Assembly (NCBI RefSeq): GCF_020509005.1
Contig: NC_063012.1
Span: 5,270,001-5,334,000, forward strand
DNA: 64,000 nucleotides
Source of the DNA: Fulvia fulva
Lineage: Eukaryota > Ascomycota > Dothideomycetes > Mycosphaerellales > Mycosphaerellaceae
Reading direction: 5' to 3'
This document shows, piece after piece, positions 16,764 to 26,812 of this stretch. The translations under genes were made by a program, and so were the position numbers. The first letter of the stretch is position 1; each line of letters opens with the position of its first letter. Under the pieces are notes generated by a model, which ran no database searches, was not told where the DNA came from, and saw only the letters and a list, made by a program, of their open reading frames with translations.

Positions 16764-17994
16764 ATGGTATGCAGAAGACACACGCCTCACGTCAACGCTT
16801 GACTAACACCTTCGCAGGCTACCGACTCGCGAAAGCGCCTGGCGCTGGCCATTGTTGATTTCCTCCAGAGCTCACTCAAGGATGGCACACTACAGCCGGA
16901 GGACGCCGACTCGATCGAGATTGCCACCAACTGCATAGGAGACTGCTTCCACGTTGACCCGACCGACCAGACCGCCATCAAGGACGCAGTGGGAGGGCAG
17001 AACTTGCTGAGCATATTTGGTGTCTATGAAAAGCTGAAGGGCAAAGGCGCGCCGGCAGCAGCGGCAGGAGGGGCTACTGCAGGCGCAGCCGCGAGCGCTA
17101 CCAAGGATGCTGGCGCTTCAACCAGCGGTGCCCCGACAGAGGAGAGCGAGAAGTTGAAGGGTGTCGGGAACGCTGCCATGCAAAAGAAGGACTACCAGGG
17201 TGCAGTGGACAACTACACCAAGGCTCTCGAGATCTGCCCTTTGAACCCCATCTACTTGTCCAACCGTGCTGCAGCATACAGCGCGCTAAGCCAGCACGAA
17301 TTTGCCAAGAACGATGCCGAACTTGCGACTGCCACTGATCCAAAGTACACGAAGGCATGGTCTAGATTAGGTCTGGCCAAGTTTGCACTGGGCGATGCCA
17401 AGGGAGCAATGGAGGCATACAAACAGGGCATCGATGCAGAGGGTAACGGGGGCAGCGAGGCCATGAAGAAGGGCTACGAGACTGCCAAGCGCAAGGTCGC
17501 AGAAGAAGAAGGCGATGCTGCTGCCCAAGAGATTGACGATGAGCCGGCGTCCCGTGGCGCAGGAGGAGCTGGTGGCATGCCAGATCTTGGTGGCCTCGGT
17601 GGACTAGCATCAATGCTCGGCGGTGGTGGTGGCGGCGGAGGTGGCATGCCAGATCTGGGCAGTCTGATGCAGAACCCGATGATGCGGCAGATGGCACAGA
17701 ATCTCATGTCCAACCCAGACATGATGAACAACATTATGAACAACCCACGACTGAGAGAAATGGCCGGCCAATTCGGTGGTGGTGGCGGTGGAGGTAGCGG
17801 CGGCTCTGGCGGTGGCATGCCCGATATCTCTCAGATGATGAATGATCCCGCACTCCGAGATCTGTAAGTGTCTTCTATCCACTATCTTATCCTTCGTTGA
17901 GACCATGTAACTGACCAGTGATCACAGCGCATCGTCCTTCATGGGCGGAGGTGCTGGTCGTGGCGCTGGCGCTGGCGGCAATGCTAACCAATGA
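16764..17994 (+). CDS. SGT2: SGT2/SGTA-type TPR co-chaperone
   Basis: Exons are 16764-16766, 16818-17863 and 17928-17994, giving 371 residues. Exon 1 is only the ATG, followed by donor GTATGC; exon 2 opens ATDSRKRLALAIVDFLQ, the usual N-terminal dimerisation helix. Three TPR repeats follow (about 107-210: AMQKKDYQGAVDNYTKAL, NRAAAYSAL, AWSRLGLAKFALGDAKGA), then a Gly-rich region and the Met/Asn-rich C-terminal domain (QNPMMRQMAQNLMSNPDMM) that binds hydrophobic segments. SGT2 hands tail-anchored membrane proteins to the GET pathway in the cytosol and binds Hsp70/Hsp90. A short ORF appears to stop at 17867, but that TAA is part of donor GTAAGT; splicing restores the Gly-rich end. The gene begins about 220 bp from RIP-mutated DNA. 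Confidence 0.93.
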
Positions 17995-18783
17995 TCAGAA
18001 AGAGGACGACTGGACACATCACATTCTGGTGGGGCCACTTACGACCGGTAGACGAGGTAAAGACTTTTCGAAAAGCGATAGAAGATTAGCAATGCCATAT
18101 GAAAGCACAACCAGCACCGTACTTCTATGACATCTCGAGACAAACGCGGTCGCGCTTCCGGGCGGGTCGTGCTTGACCAAAGCCTGAGGAATACCTGCAT
18201 GTGAGATGTCGAGCTACTACTTGTGAAGTGCTGACAGCAGCAGAAGACCATCCCACCGAGCCCTCCAAGAGATTCGAGCCCACCTCCCATATCGGCAGTA
18301 CTCTCCTAGCTCACTAGTCTTGGGTCTCGTTCTCCGCAATCCCACAAGTCTCCCTGTCGCTGGGACATCGTTGTCGAGAGCGCATGCCCGAGTTGGGGTG
18401 TGTCCTCACTCTGCGCAAATGTGAGCTTCGGGTGAAGTGGGTCCATCACATGTGCGTGATCTCCCGCGCCATTCTTAACCCGCCTATTGTCCACACCGCC
18501 AACCTCACTCCAACAATAGGAGCTACGTTTCAGAGCAGCATTCTTCTTCAGCTTCGACTATCTTCACCACTTGCTTCCACCGATCTACAGCAGAGACAGA
18601 CAACAACATCTTCCTCGACTTGGCCTCCTCTGGTGCCACTCCTCTCCCTCCGAGAAGCAGGCTTCTGCTGGCAGGGCACTACAGCACCACGCACCACGAC
18701 TATTCGCACAGCTCGTGGATCCCTGACCACTGGCTTTGACGAACACTTCCTTCCCATCCAACACAACATCTCACCCGCTCACG
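17995..18783. other. Intergenic, no gene seen
   Basis: It holds the SGT2 3' UTR and the promoter and leader of the next gene (CT-rich near 18,540-18,780). Short frames here look random. Confidence 0.6.
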
Positions 18784-20472
18784 ATGCAGACCTCTCTATC
18801 TTCTTACTTCCGCATCAGCAAGGGTGACACCCGCACGTCGGTGATCCTTCCACAGAAGCGTCTCAAGCTCAATGTCACACCACAAGTTAGCGAGCCAGCT
18901 GCTGCCACCATTCACGCTGGCACCGAGGTTGTCTCCAAGAACGAGCAAGCCGTGCTAGACAAAACCCCGGTTGAGGTATGACTCGTTGACAGAGCATAAC
19001 CGCTCAAGCCCATTAGTCAGACAGTAGAGCTAACAGATCTCGTGGAATAGGTGGTCGAGCTGATTGGCAGCTACCTCGAGTCCGACCAAGACGTGAAGAA
19101 CTTCCGGTCCACCTGCAGACATATCCGCCACAACATAGAAGGCCACAATGGCTCCTTCTGGCGAGATCGCTTCCTCGCGACCTTCGACCAACCCCACCAG
19201 CAAATGAACAGTTCTGACTACAAGAAGATGTACCAATCGCGCAAGAGCATGTTCGCTACCGGTGCCACTTTCACCTTTGGGTACACCTCCAAGGAAGTGC
19301 AGTGCCTGTCGATGCTGAAGAACATGGCAGTCGGTTAGTCGCTCGCTCCTTCCACATTACCGCCCGTGACGCTAATCACTGATATAGAGTCATTTATCCA
19401 GTACAAACGTGGCGAAGCTATCCCAAGTACCGAGTCCAAGAATGTCACCTACCTGATGCGCTTCGCACAGAGTCACGCTATTCTGGACGCCGTCTTCAAC
19501 CCATACCACAAAGCAACCTACGATCGCAACGGTGAGCGGCCACCACAGCCACTCCTCCAGACTATCCAGGTCCTCCTCGCCCCGTGCCTATTAAGCCTCG
19601 ACTTCGGCAAGACAGCGTATCGCTACCCCGAGTCACAGCAGGCAGCATTCTCTGCTACACCATGGCTAGGTGGCGCTTACAACCTCAATGTCGACATGCA
19701 ATTGGTGCTTCATCAGCTCAACTACTGGCGCTACCATTTCATCAGCAACGGAGAATGTCTCCTGGATGCATTTAGAGATCTCGAAGACAAGGAAAGGCCC
19801 CGCTTCTGGCAGAAGCAGCTCGGACAAGGTCAGAAGGCGAATGTCGGAAAACGCTGGAAAGGGGCTTATTCTTTCTGCGACAACCATGAAGATGTTCTGG
19901 AGATTCGTCGTGGCAACAATGGAGACTCGCCCATCGAGAGTCTCTTCAATGGACAAGAGAGCGCTCCGGACGAGTTCCAAGACCTTCGCCTCCAGCTTCA
20001 GCCCGAAGGAGAGTCCACCTGGCTTCCCTTCTTCGAAGAGATACTCCAGTCTCTAAAGCAGCCGGAAGCGAAAGTGGTCACACGCTCTCAGAAAGCTTCC
20101 ATTCCAGTTGATGAGCGTGATCAATGGGCAACACAGTCTTACCGCTTTTCTGGAGAGGGTACCGACGCTGGAGGGCCGGTCTTCTACGATGGCTGGATCA
20201 ACCCACTTCCACCACAAGAAGGCGTTCCCGGCTGGCAGCGCATGACGATGATGAAGTACCAAGCTCTCGACGAAGAGGGAACCATCGATTTCGAGTCTCT
20301 GTACGCTTACGAGGGAATCGTCCTGCCTGGCGGTCAGATCTTGGTGGGACGGTGGTGGTCTCCTCACAGCGAGTACGGAGAGGATATGTACTCGGGTCCG
20401 TTCATCATGTGGTGTGTTGATGACGAGGATGATAAGATCGCGGCTGCCGCGAAGGATGGAGAGGATGCTTGA
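18784..20472 (+). CDS. F-box protein with PCNA-box-like N-terminus
   Basis: Exons are 18784-18975, 19051-19333 and 19388-20472, giving 519 residues. Both introns have clean GT-AG ends (GTATGA/ATAG and GTTAGT/ATAG) and the frame joins at VEVVELIGSYL. An F-box lies at about 62-110 (LIGSYLESDQDVKNFRSTCR), so the protein probably bridges Skp1 to a substrate in an SCF ubiquitin ligase. The rest resembles an uncharacterised fungal C-terminal domain (GPVFYDGWINPLPPQ, WWSPHSEYGEDMYSGPF). Residues 2-9 are QTSLSSYF, fitting the PIP-box QxxLxxYF, followed by basic residues. The ATG at 18784 is chosen because upstream frames lack an ATG. The substrate is unknown. Confidence 0.88.
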
Positions 20473-20877
20473 CCTCGTATCATACTGCACCCCACAACGA
20501 CATGACTACAACGCGACATCTTCGAGCACAGAAATGCACCAGAAGTCGGGGACTGAGCTCGGACAGACGCAGAAGTACACCATCAACGTTGCAAATTGGG
20601 CTCTCAGATGAGCATCTAGCCACGCATGGCTGCACATAAGCGTTGTTTCTTACAAGATTGGACGATTTTACGACACACTCTTTCACGACTCATCAGCATG
20701 ACCTCACGAAAATAATGTAGATGGAAAGTATAGCTTCGAGTAGCGAAGCTAGAGAAGCAATCAGATGGGCGTATCTCTTGGTGCCTGCACTTCATCATCA
20801 TTGACTTTTGCTCACGATGACATTGGCACCATCTTCACAGTCATGATCAACTGCGACCCATAAAGTTATATGCCTGG
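20473..20877. other. Convergent intergenic spacer, no gene seen
   Basis: It lies between the 3' ends of the F-box gene and CWF19 and holds only 3' UTR and terminator sequence. Confidence 0.6.
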
Positions 20878-23112
20878 CTAGCCCTGGGCCTCCATCAGGA
20901 CCTTAGTCCAATCAAACTTGTCCCATCTCTTCCTAAACCCCTCCAGCCTCCGATCATGCTTCTCCCATCGGCCCTGCTTCTTAATCACTTCGATTCCTTT
21001 GTCCAGCATGCCACCGATGATCTCCCTCGCGAACAGATCGCCCTTCGGCCACCGCCTCTCGTCCTCAATGACATGGCCCATGCCACCGTCGAGGGTGTAG
21101 AAGACGTGGAAGTAAGGCATCTCCTTCACCATCGCCTTCCGAAACGCAGCTTTGCCATACCCGGGTTTTTGCACCAGGGCGAGAGTGTCAATGATCGGTT
21201 TATGCTGACTCCATTGCTCGTCGCTTGCGAGAACAGCTTCTTTGAAGTACGCTGGTGCATTTTCTGCCAGATGACGCGGCAGTGGAATGGCGTTCAAGGC
21301 GGCGTGACCTCTACGACTTTGACTGAAAGCGGCGTTTTCGTAGAATATCACGGACTTGTCTTGAGCGTGGTAGAGACGGGTGAGCGATTTCATAAAGTTG
21401 CGAATCTCTTCCCATTCATCATCGTCGCATTCGAGAAGGTTGAGACGGTGTTGGAGCGGTACTATGACGGCACCGCCTTTAGCGATTTCGGGTTCTGTGG
21501 GAAGGGTCATGTAGGTTCGGGTTGCGAGGCTGACGACCGGTGCTGTAGGAGGTTGGTTCGATTCTTCGTGATAGCAGAGTGGGCAGGTTTCGAGGATTCT
21601 CTGCATCTTCTGAAAGTCGCCTACTGCAGCGTTGCGTAGATTGATGTCGGATTTCATGACCTTTTTAGACAGGTTCGTGGCGTTGTCGTCCATGTAGTCG
21701 AGGTCATTCTTGAACTTGGAGTCCTTCGCGATGCGTTCTGCAAAGGCCTTGCCTTCACCGCCATTGGCACCACGAGTGCGCTTTTCTTGCTTGACCATGT
21801 CCTCGATAGACATATCCTCGTTCTCTGTGACAAGCCCGCGCTCACGACCTCGTTTGCCGGATACTGCGTTGACTTCTCCAGAGCGATCACTTGCAAGCAT
21901 ACGGTTCTCCATCTTGCCCAGCACAACGATGTCCGACTGCCCATTGTTGGCTAGACTTGCAGCTTCAGCTTGAGCATACTTCTCCTCCAGCTGGACAGCA
22001 TCAGGCGCATTGCGCAACTTTGCCTTCATCATCTGGGCTTTCAGCTTGTTTAGTGCAGTCGGATCCAAAGCTGCGGTCAAGATCGGCGCTTCTGCTTGCG
22101 GTATCTTCTCTCCTTGGCGAGATGTTGCGGCTGCTGCTGCTGCTGCCACATGTTCCTGTTCCTGCGTTTCCCGTCTCATGCCAGCCTTCATCTTGCGCTC
22201 CTGGAAGAGCTCACCAGAAGGCTTCTCCAAGCCGACGTAGTCTTTGCCGTACATCTTCCTACGGTCCATCTCGCGCTCCTCCTCTCGCGCATCGTCGAAG
22301 TCTCGCAGGTCGCCATAGGTCTCGAGAGCCACGTCCTCGACGGTCTTCCCAGTATCTTCTGCCTTTCGATATACGCCCTTTAGCTTCGTCATACGCCATG
22401 AGCTGCCATTGTCGCCGAACGTATAGTTGACTTGATGCTGGGCGGGCTCGTCATCAACCTGTTCCGCTCCAGCGTCGTCTTCTCCGTCTGAATCGAAATC
22501 CCGCTGTAGATCTGCCAAGTGCTTGTTGACGTCGCTCTCGTGGACTTTGAAGTCGTGCGTGTCCTTTGCCCCAACAAATTGGCTAGCAGCAGCCTGAGGT
22601 TTCCTGCTCTGCGTGTACTCGATCTCCAGTCCGGAGGGCTCCTCCATCCACGAGTCCCGCTGCAGCTTGGTGGACTTCAGGTCCTGATCGCGCTGGTCCA
22701 GGATGTTCCCCTCTGGTGGTGCAGTATTCGTTTCCTTCTCCACCCACTCGTCCTCGGCCTCGGCCTCGCCATCTGAATCGAAGACCTTCACCTCCTTCGC
22801 AGCGTCTGTTGGCTTGTCCTTGCCGCGCCGTGGAGATCGGCTGCGATGTCGCTTCCTATGTCTCCGCTCGCTGTCATCGTCGCTATCGCGGTGTCTCTTA
22901 TGGCGATGTCGGTGTCCTGCGTCTCCGTCCCCATCGTCTTGATGTCTGTGTCGATGTCGATGTCGATGTCGATGTCGATGTCGATGTCGATGTTCTCCGT
23001 CCCGATCGTCTCGATGCCGGTGGCGGTGGCGGTGACTTCTGTGCTCCTTCGAATCACGCGACTCTCGCGACTTGGTCACCTCGAATTCCTTCTCAAAGTC
23101 CTCCAATCCCAT
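20878..23112 (-). CDS. CWF19: CWF19-like spliceosome/debranching cofactor
   Basis: A single exon of 744 residues. The N-terminus is a long His/Arg/Asp low-complexity stretch (HRHRHRH repeats, then RHRKRHRSRSPRRGK), typical of nuclear speckle proteins. The C-terminus has the two CwfJ domains: C1 at about 465-640 with CPLCYHEE, a TYMTLPTEPEI segment and VPLQHR (a HIT-like fold), and C2 at about 645-740 ending in FRKRWDKFDW. In yeast and fission yeast the family works with the lariat debranching enzyme and the late spliceosome. The repeat DNA (22951-22992) encodes the HR run. It is transcribed divergently from GPN1 with a 183-bp gap. Confidence 0.93.
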   Translation of the reverse strand: MGLEDFEKEFEVTKSRESRDSKEHRSHRHRHRHRDDRDGEHRHRHRHRHRHRHRHRHQDDGDGDAGHRHRHKRHRDSDDDSERRHRKRHRSRSPRRGKDKPTDAAKEVKVFDSDGEAEAEDEWVEKETNTAPPEGNILDQRDQDLKSTKLQRDSWMEEPSGLEIEYTQSRKPQAAASQFVGAKDTHDFKVHESDVNKHLADLQRDFDSDGEDDAGAEQVDDEPAQHQVNYTFGDNGSSWRMTKLKGVYRKAEDTGKTVEDVALETYGDLRDFDDAREEEREMDRRKMYGKDYVGLEKPSGELFQERKMKAGMRRETQEQEHVAAAAAAATSRQGEKIPQAEAPILTAALDPTALNKLKAQMMKAKLRNAPDAVQLEEKYAQAEAASLANNGQSDIVVLGKMENRMLASDRSGEVNAVSGKRGRERGLVTENEDMSIEDMVKQEKRTRGANGGEGKAFAERIAKDSKFKNDLDYMDDNATNLSKKVMKSDINLRNAAVGDFQKMQRILETCPLCYHEESNQPPTAPVVSLATRTYMTLPTEPEIAKGGAVIVPLQHRLNLLECDDDEWEEIRNFMKSLTRLYHAQDKSVIFYENAAFSQSRRGHAALNAIPLPRHLAENAPAYFKEAVLASDEQWSQHKPIIDTLALVQKPGYGKAAFRKAMVKEMPYFHVFYTLDGGMGHVIEDERRWPKGDLFAREIIGGMLDKGIEVIKKQGRWEKHDRRLEGFRKRWDKFDWTKVLMEAQG
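22951..22992. repeat. Hexamer microsatellite (TCGATG)x7 inside CWF19
   Basis: Seven perfect copies encode alternating His and Arg on the minus strand. Length change here would be in frame. Confidence 0.95.
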
Positions 23113-23295
23113 CTTCGGTGTGTTGTCGTTGGTTGGTGTTGAAGAAGAATCGCCGAGACAAATTTGATGTCATCCTTCACATGCTGATGCTGAAGCTCCC
23201 GTACCACCTCCAGAAACTTTATGCCCGCACTTCTTCTACAACCAGCACCCGATCTCTTTTACACACACACACACAGCACGTTGCCATCACCCATC
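23113..23295. promoter_or_regulatory. Shared divergent promoter, CWF19/GPN1
   Basis: Only 183 bp separate the two start codons, so both genes must use this stretch. It has a (CA)n run near 23263-23277. An in-frame ATG at 23221 could extend GPN1 by 25 residues. Confidence 0.55.
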
Positions 23296-24495
23296 ATGGC
23301 CTCCGCCGGGACTCAAGCCCCCGTAGCCGTCGTCTGCGTCGGCATGGCAGGCTCCGGCAAGACGACCTTCATGCAACGCATCAACGCCCATCTCCACACC
23401 CAGTCACAGAGCAACCCACCCACACAACCACCGTATGTCATGAACCTCGATCCTGCAGTGCGCAGCGTCCCCTTTGACTCGAACATTGACATCCGCGACT
23501 CTGTCAACTACAAAGAAGTCATGAAGCAATACAACCTCGGCCCCAACGGCGGCATCCTCACATCATTGAACCTCTTCAGCACAAAGATTGATCAGGTCAT
23601 GGGAATATTGGAAAAGAGGTGTCTTCCCCAAGAGTCCGCGAAGCCATTACCGAGTCACATCATCGTGGATACGCCTGGCCAGATTGAGGTCTTCGTGTGG
23701 TCTGCATCAGGCAACATCCTGCTCAACTCACTGGCTTCGAGTTTCCCGACCGTGATCGCGTACGTGATCGACACGCCACGCACCACCGAGAATACGAGCA
23801 CATTCATGTCGAACATGCTCTACGCGATCAGCATCCTCTACAAGACCAAGCTCCCCATGATTCTGGTCTTCAACAAGACGGACGTCAAGTCGGAGGAGCA
23901 GGCAGTGGACTGGATGCGAGACTTTGAGAGCTTTCAGAATGCGGTACGCGCAGAGGAAGACGAGGAGAGGTCAGGAGCTGGGTACATGGGTCCTTTGTTG
24001 AACAGCATGACTCTTGTACTCGAGGAATTCTACAACCAACTCTCAGTCGTGGGGGTTTCGTCAATGACGGGCGACGGAGTGGAGGACTTCTTCAAAGCAA
24101 TTGAAGAGAAGAGGGTTGAATTCGACAAAGACTACAAGCCTGAGCTGGAGAGACGGAGGGCAGAGGCAGAGGAGCAAAAGACGCAGATTCGCGAGAGTGA
24201 GGTCAACAGGATGATGAAGGACATGAACGTTTCGTCAAAGGCAAAGGGGACTGGGAAGTATGCTAAGCCCGAGCCGGAGACTGTCAGTGAGGCGGAGGAG
24301 GACGATGAAGAAGGAGAAGGGGACAACGACGGCGAGTTGGTCGAGCCTGACGAGATAAACGAAGAGGACGAAGTCAACGAAGCATTCGAACAAGGTCTGA
24401 AAGCGCGGTACGAAGCTGCATTGAGAGATGGCGGTGCTTCTGCGTGGTCAAAGACTGGCCAAGCTGCGAACTACATCAGAAGTAGTCAACGATAG
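23296..24495 (+). CDS. GPN1: GPN-loop GTPase 1 (Npa3/XAB1)
   Basis: A single exon of 399 residues from the ATG at 23296; an in-frame ATG at 23221 would add 25 residues absent from the family core. G1 is GMAGSGKTT (about 15-23), the family GPN loop is LGPNGGI (about 80-86), G3 is DTPGQIE, and G4 is NKTD. The C-terminal third is acidic and charged ([12 protein letters not shown]) and ends before a short basic tail. GPN1 works in the cytosol with GPN3 to assemble RNA polymerase II and bring it into the nucleus, cycling GTP. Its pairing with CWF19 on one promoter is probably incidental. Confidence 0.95.
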   Translation: MASAGTQAPVAVVCVGMAGSGKTTFMQRINAHLHTQSQSNPPTQPPYVMNLDPAVRSVPFDSNIDIRDSVNYKEVMKQYNLGPNGGILTSLNLFSTKIDQVMGILEKRCLPQESAKPLPSHIIVDTPGQIEVFVWSASGNILLNSLASSFPTVIAYVIDTPRTTENTSTFMSNMLYAISILYKTKLPMILVFNKTDVKSEEQAVDWMRDFESFQNAVRAEEDEERSGAGYMGPLLNSMTLVLEEFYNQLSVVGVSSMTGDGVEDFFKAIEEKRVEFDKDYKPELERRRAEAEEQKTQIRESEVNRMMKDMNVSSKAKGTGKYAKPEPETVSEAEEDDEEGEGDNDGELVEPDEINEEDEVNEAFEQGLKARYEAALRDGGASAWSKTGQAANYIRSSQR

Positions 24496-24609
24496 CGTGT
24501 TGACTTCGAGATCGATTTAGCGAAGGCGCACGGAGTTTGCGAGAGACTGGAGATACCCATTGCAAAAAAGCGAAAATCCATGAATGTTTGAAGTTCGAAA
24601 AACTCCTGT

Positions 24610-25583
24610 CTATCTTCTGGCATCGAACAGCTCCTCGGCGTTCTCAACTAGCACTTGCGACAAACTCACACCCTCCTCGTCTATCCAGTCAAGAATCTTC
24701 TCTAGGTACGCTGCAATCGCAACATCCTCAAATCTCGTATGCGGCCAGTCAGTCGCAAAGACACAGCGATCCGGCCTCGCTCGTAGGATCTCCTTGCACA
24801 ATGATTCCACAATCAGATCGTTCGAGTCCTTGGAAAGACGATATGAAGCAGACAGCTTACCCCAAGTGTTCCCTTCTGCAGCAAGCTCAAAAGCGACGGA
24901 AAACCTTCGATCTCGTGTGCAGACTTGGCGCCCTTCAGCGATGCTGCAGTAGGATGCGCAAAGTGGTCGATGACCATCTTAGTATCGTCCAAATCATGAG
25001 ATATGGCATCTACGAGCGGCACGTTCTCCAGAGAAATGTACAGCTCCAATGGGCAGCCGAACGGTCTTACGACATCTGCGTATGCCCGCAGTGCCTGCTT
25101 CAGTTCTTCACCTGAAGGCGTCGCCCCTACGCTCTTGAAGTTCAAGCGGACTCCTCGGACTCCAAGGTCGTGCCATTCTTGTAGCTGCAGCTGCGAGGTC
25201 GCGGATGGATCGAACTGTTTCACTGCACGACCATTGGTGGTACCGAGTTGGCGAAGACCGTCCAGTGTACAAGCGTTGTCATCGGCGTAGATGCTCGGTT
25301 GAACAATCACCATCTTCTCGATTCCTAGTCGGCCCAGGAAGGACTTGGCTTCGTCCAACGTATGAGGCGATGGTGTATATTGCGCAGCCTTGTCTAATGG
25401 AAACGTTCCAGGATCCACTACGTGCATGTGGGTACACCACGATCCCTTGGGTATTCTTGCTGCCAGTCGGGACATGTCCGAGGAGCCATGAGTAGTGTTC
25501 GGTGCCATTCTTATCATTGAGGTGACTGGTCGTAGTTGTCTGCCTTGGTCAAGTACCTTCAGCATTTGCCGGACCAGCACCAT
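24610..25583 (-). pseudogene. Amidohydrolase-2 family protein with a single-base frameshift
   Basis: The first frame (25583 to about 24871) carries the metal-site motif THMHV, a TIM-barrel pattern (VIVQPSIY, GVRLNF) and DHFAHP. The second frame carries SLCKEILRARPDRCVFATDWPHTRF, with the TDWPH motif, and ends at 24610. The frames join within a run of three C on the plus strand (24871-24873): one more base would read on as GNTWGKLSASYRLSKD, a segment conserved in 2-pyrone-4,6-dicarboxylate lactonase-like enzymes. An intron is unlikely, because the only GT-AG pair spans 33 nt and would remove that conserved segment. It is a recent pseudogene or a sequence error. The true start may be an internal ATG (MAPNTT or MSRLAA). 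Confidence 0.7.
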
Positions 25584-26812
25584 GCTTAGTAGAAGCGTTC
25601 CGACAGTTTAGAGATGACTTCACTATGGAGACGCTGGCGAGTCCAAAGCTGTCGATCGTAGTTGAATTATAGGCGATCAATACCGCCGGACGATGATACT
25701 GCAGCTCGAAGGATGTCGCTTGTAGGTTGCCGATGTCGGCGTTTCTGCTGGATGGGTTCTGTCTATTGATGGGTACTTCATCGCGTAGGGTGAGTTTAGA
25801 TGGAATCACGTCAAATACATGGTAAGCGGTTTTGATACTTTACAGCATCTGCTCCGTCTTTTGTGGGAATACATGTGTTCGGGGTCAAGCTACCTGTACC
25901 TGCCGCACATGGTGGTCAGAGCCATAGTCTCGAGCCTTTGGTCAATCGTGGAAGCATGCAAGCGACAGAATGTCCGCCATGAGGCATGGCCTGGCCAAGG
26001 ATAACAAGCGTGTGCGTCCTGGTAGGACCTAGCTCTGGGCGAAGGAAAGAGAGACCAGCTCAACAGTCACGCAGATCAGCTCTCACCCCACTCGGCGCCC
26101 TCGGCCTCGGCGGGGTTGGCGCCGACAGTCTCCTGATTCGTGCGGGCATGTCGTCCAGCAAGGCATCACCATCAATCACCATGGTGAACTCGACCACACG
26201 CATGCCCATGACCATGACCGTCCGCATGCGACCACCATCAGAGATCTTCTTACATGGCGACACAGCAGTCCCGGCCACCGGACATGTGACTGCTGAAGCT
26301 CCATCAACGTCTCCAGCGACGGTCCTCGAAGCAACATTGCAACCGCCTCCTCTGAAGCGGTATCCGAGACCTCGCCACCCGCAGTCGTCTGAGGCAGAAG
26401 CAGAAGCGTCCAAGATCTAACAGTAGTGACACGCCGACCAAGACATAGCTCAGATCAGCAACACACTCTGGCCGCCTCCCAGACCGGCCGCAATGCAACA
26501 CAACCTTCCATGCACCAACACCGACCCGGCACCTCAAGCTTCATTGCTCACAACGAACATCGGCAAAGTCACGCGGAGGGCCAATCGCGAAGCAAAAGCA
26601 CAAAGAACGATGGAAGCATTCGTCACGACCGGGGAGTTGCAAGCTCGTTTTATTATACACCCAACTCATGCCCTCAAGCTATGCTATGTGGTGCTCAAGT
26701 TGGCTAACGAATCGGCCAGATCATGCCTCGCTTTTTCGCGGTGGGTAATCGTACAATCATCACAAAGACCGCCCACGCTCTGGACTGTCTGAACGCTCCA
26801 AAAAATCAGAAT
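25584..26812. other. Intergenic, no convincing gene
   Basis: Overlapping frames of 117-144 codons on both strands (25986-26420 plus, 26060-26413 minus) have no recognisable domain and a Pro/Ser/Arg-rich make-up typical of GC-rich noise. Confidence 0.5.

Noticed and set aside
23221..23295. Upstream in-frame ATG for GPN1
   Set aside because: It would add 25 residues not seen in the family core and uses most of the divergent promoter; the ATG at 23296 is preferred.
24838..24870. Possible 33-nt intron in the amidohydrolase (GTAAGC...CCAAG)
   Set aside because: Too short, and it would delete the conserved KLSASYRLSK segment; a single missing base explains the frames better.
25986..26420. Overlapping ORFs of 144 (plus) and 117 (minus) codons
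   Set aside because: No domain, no splice context and GC-rich random composition; left as intergenic.
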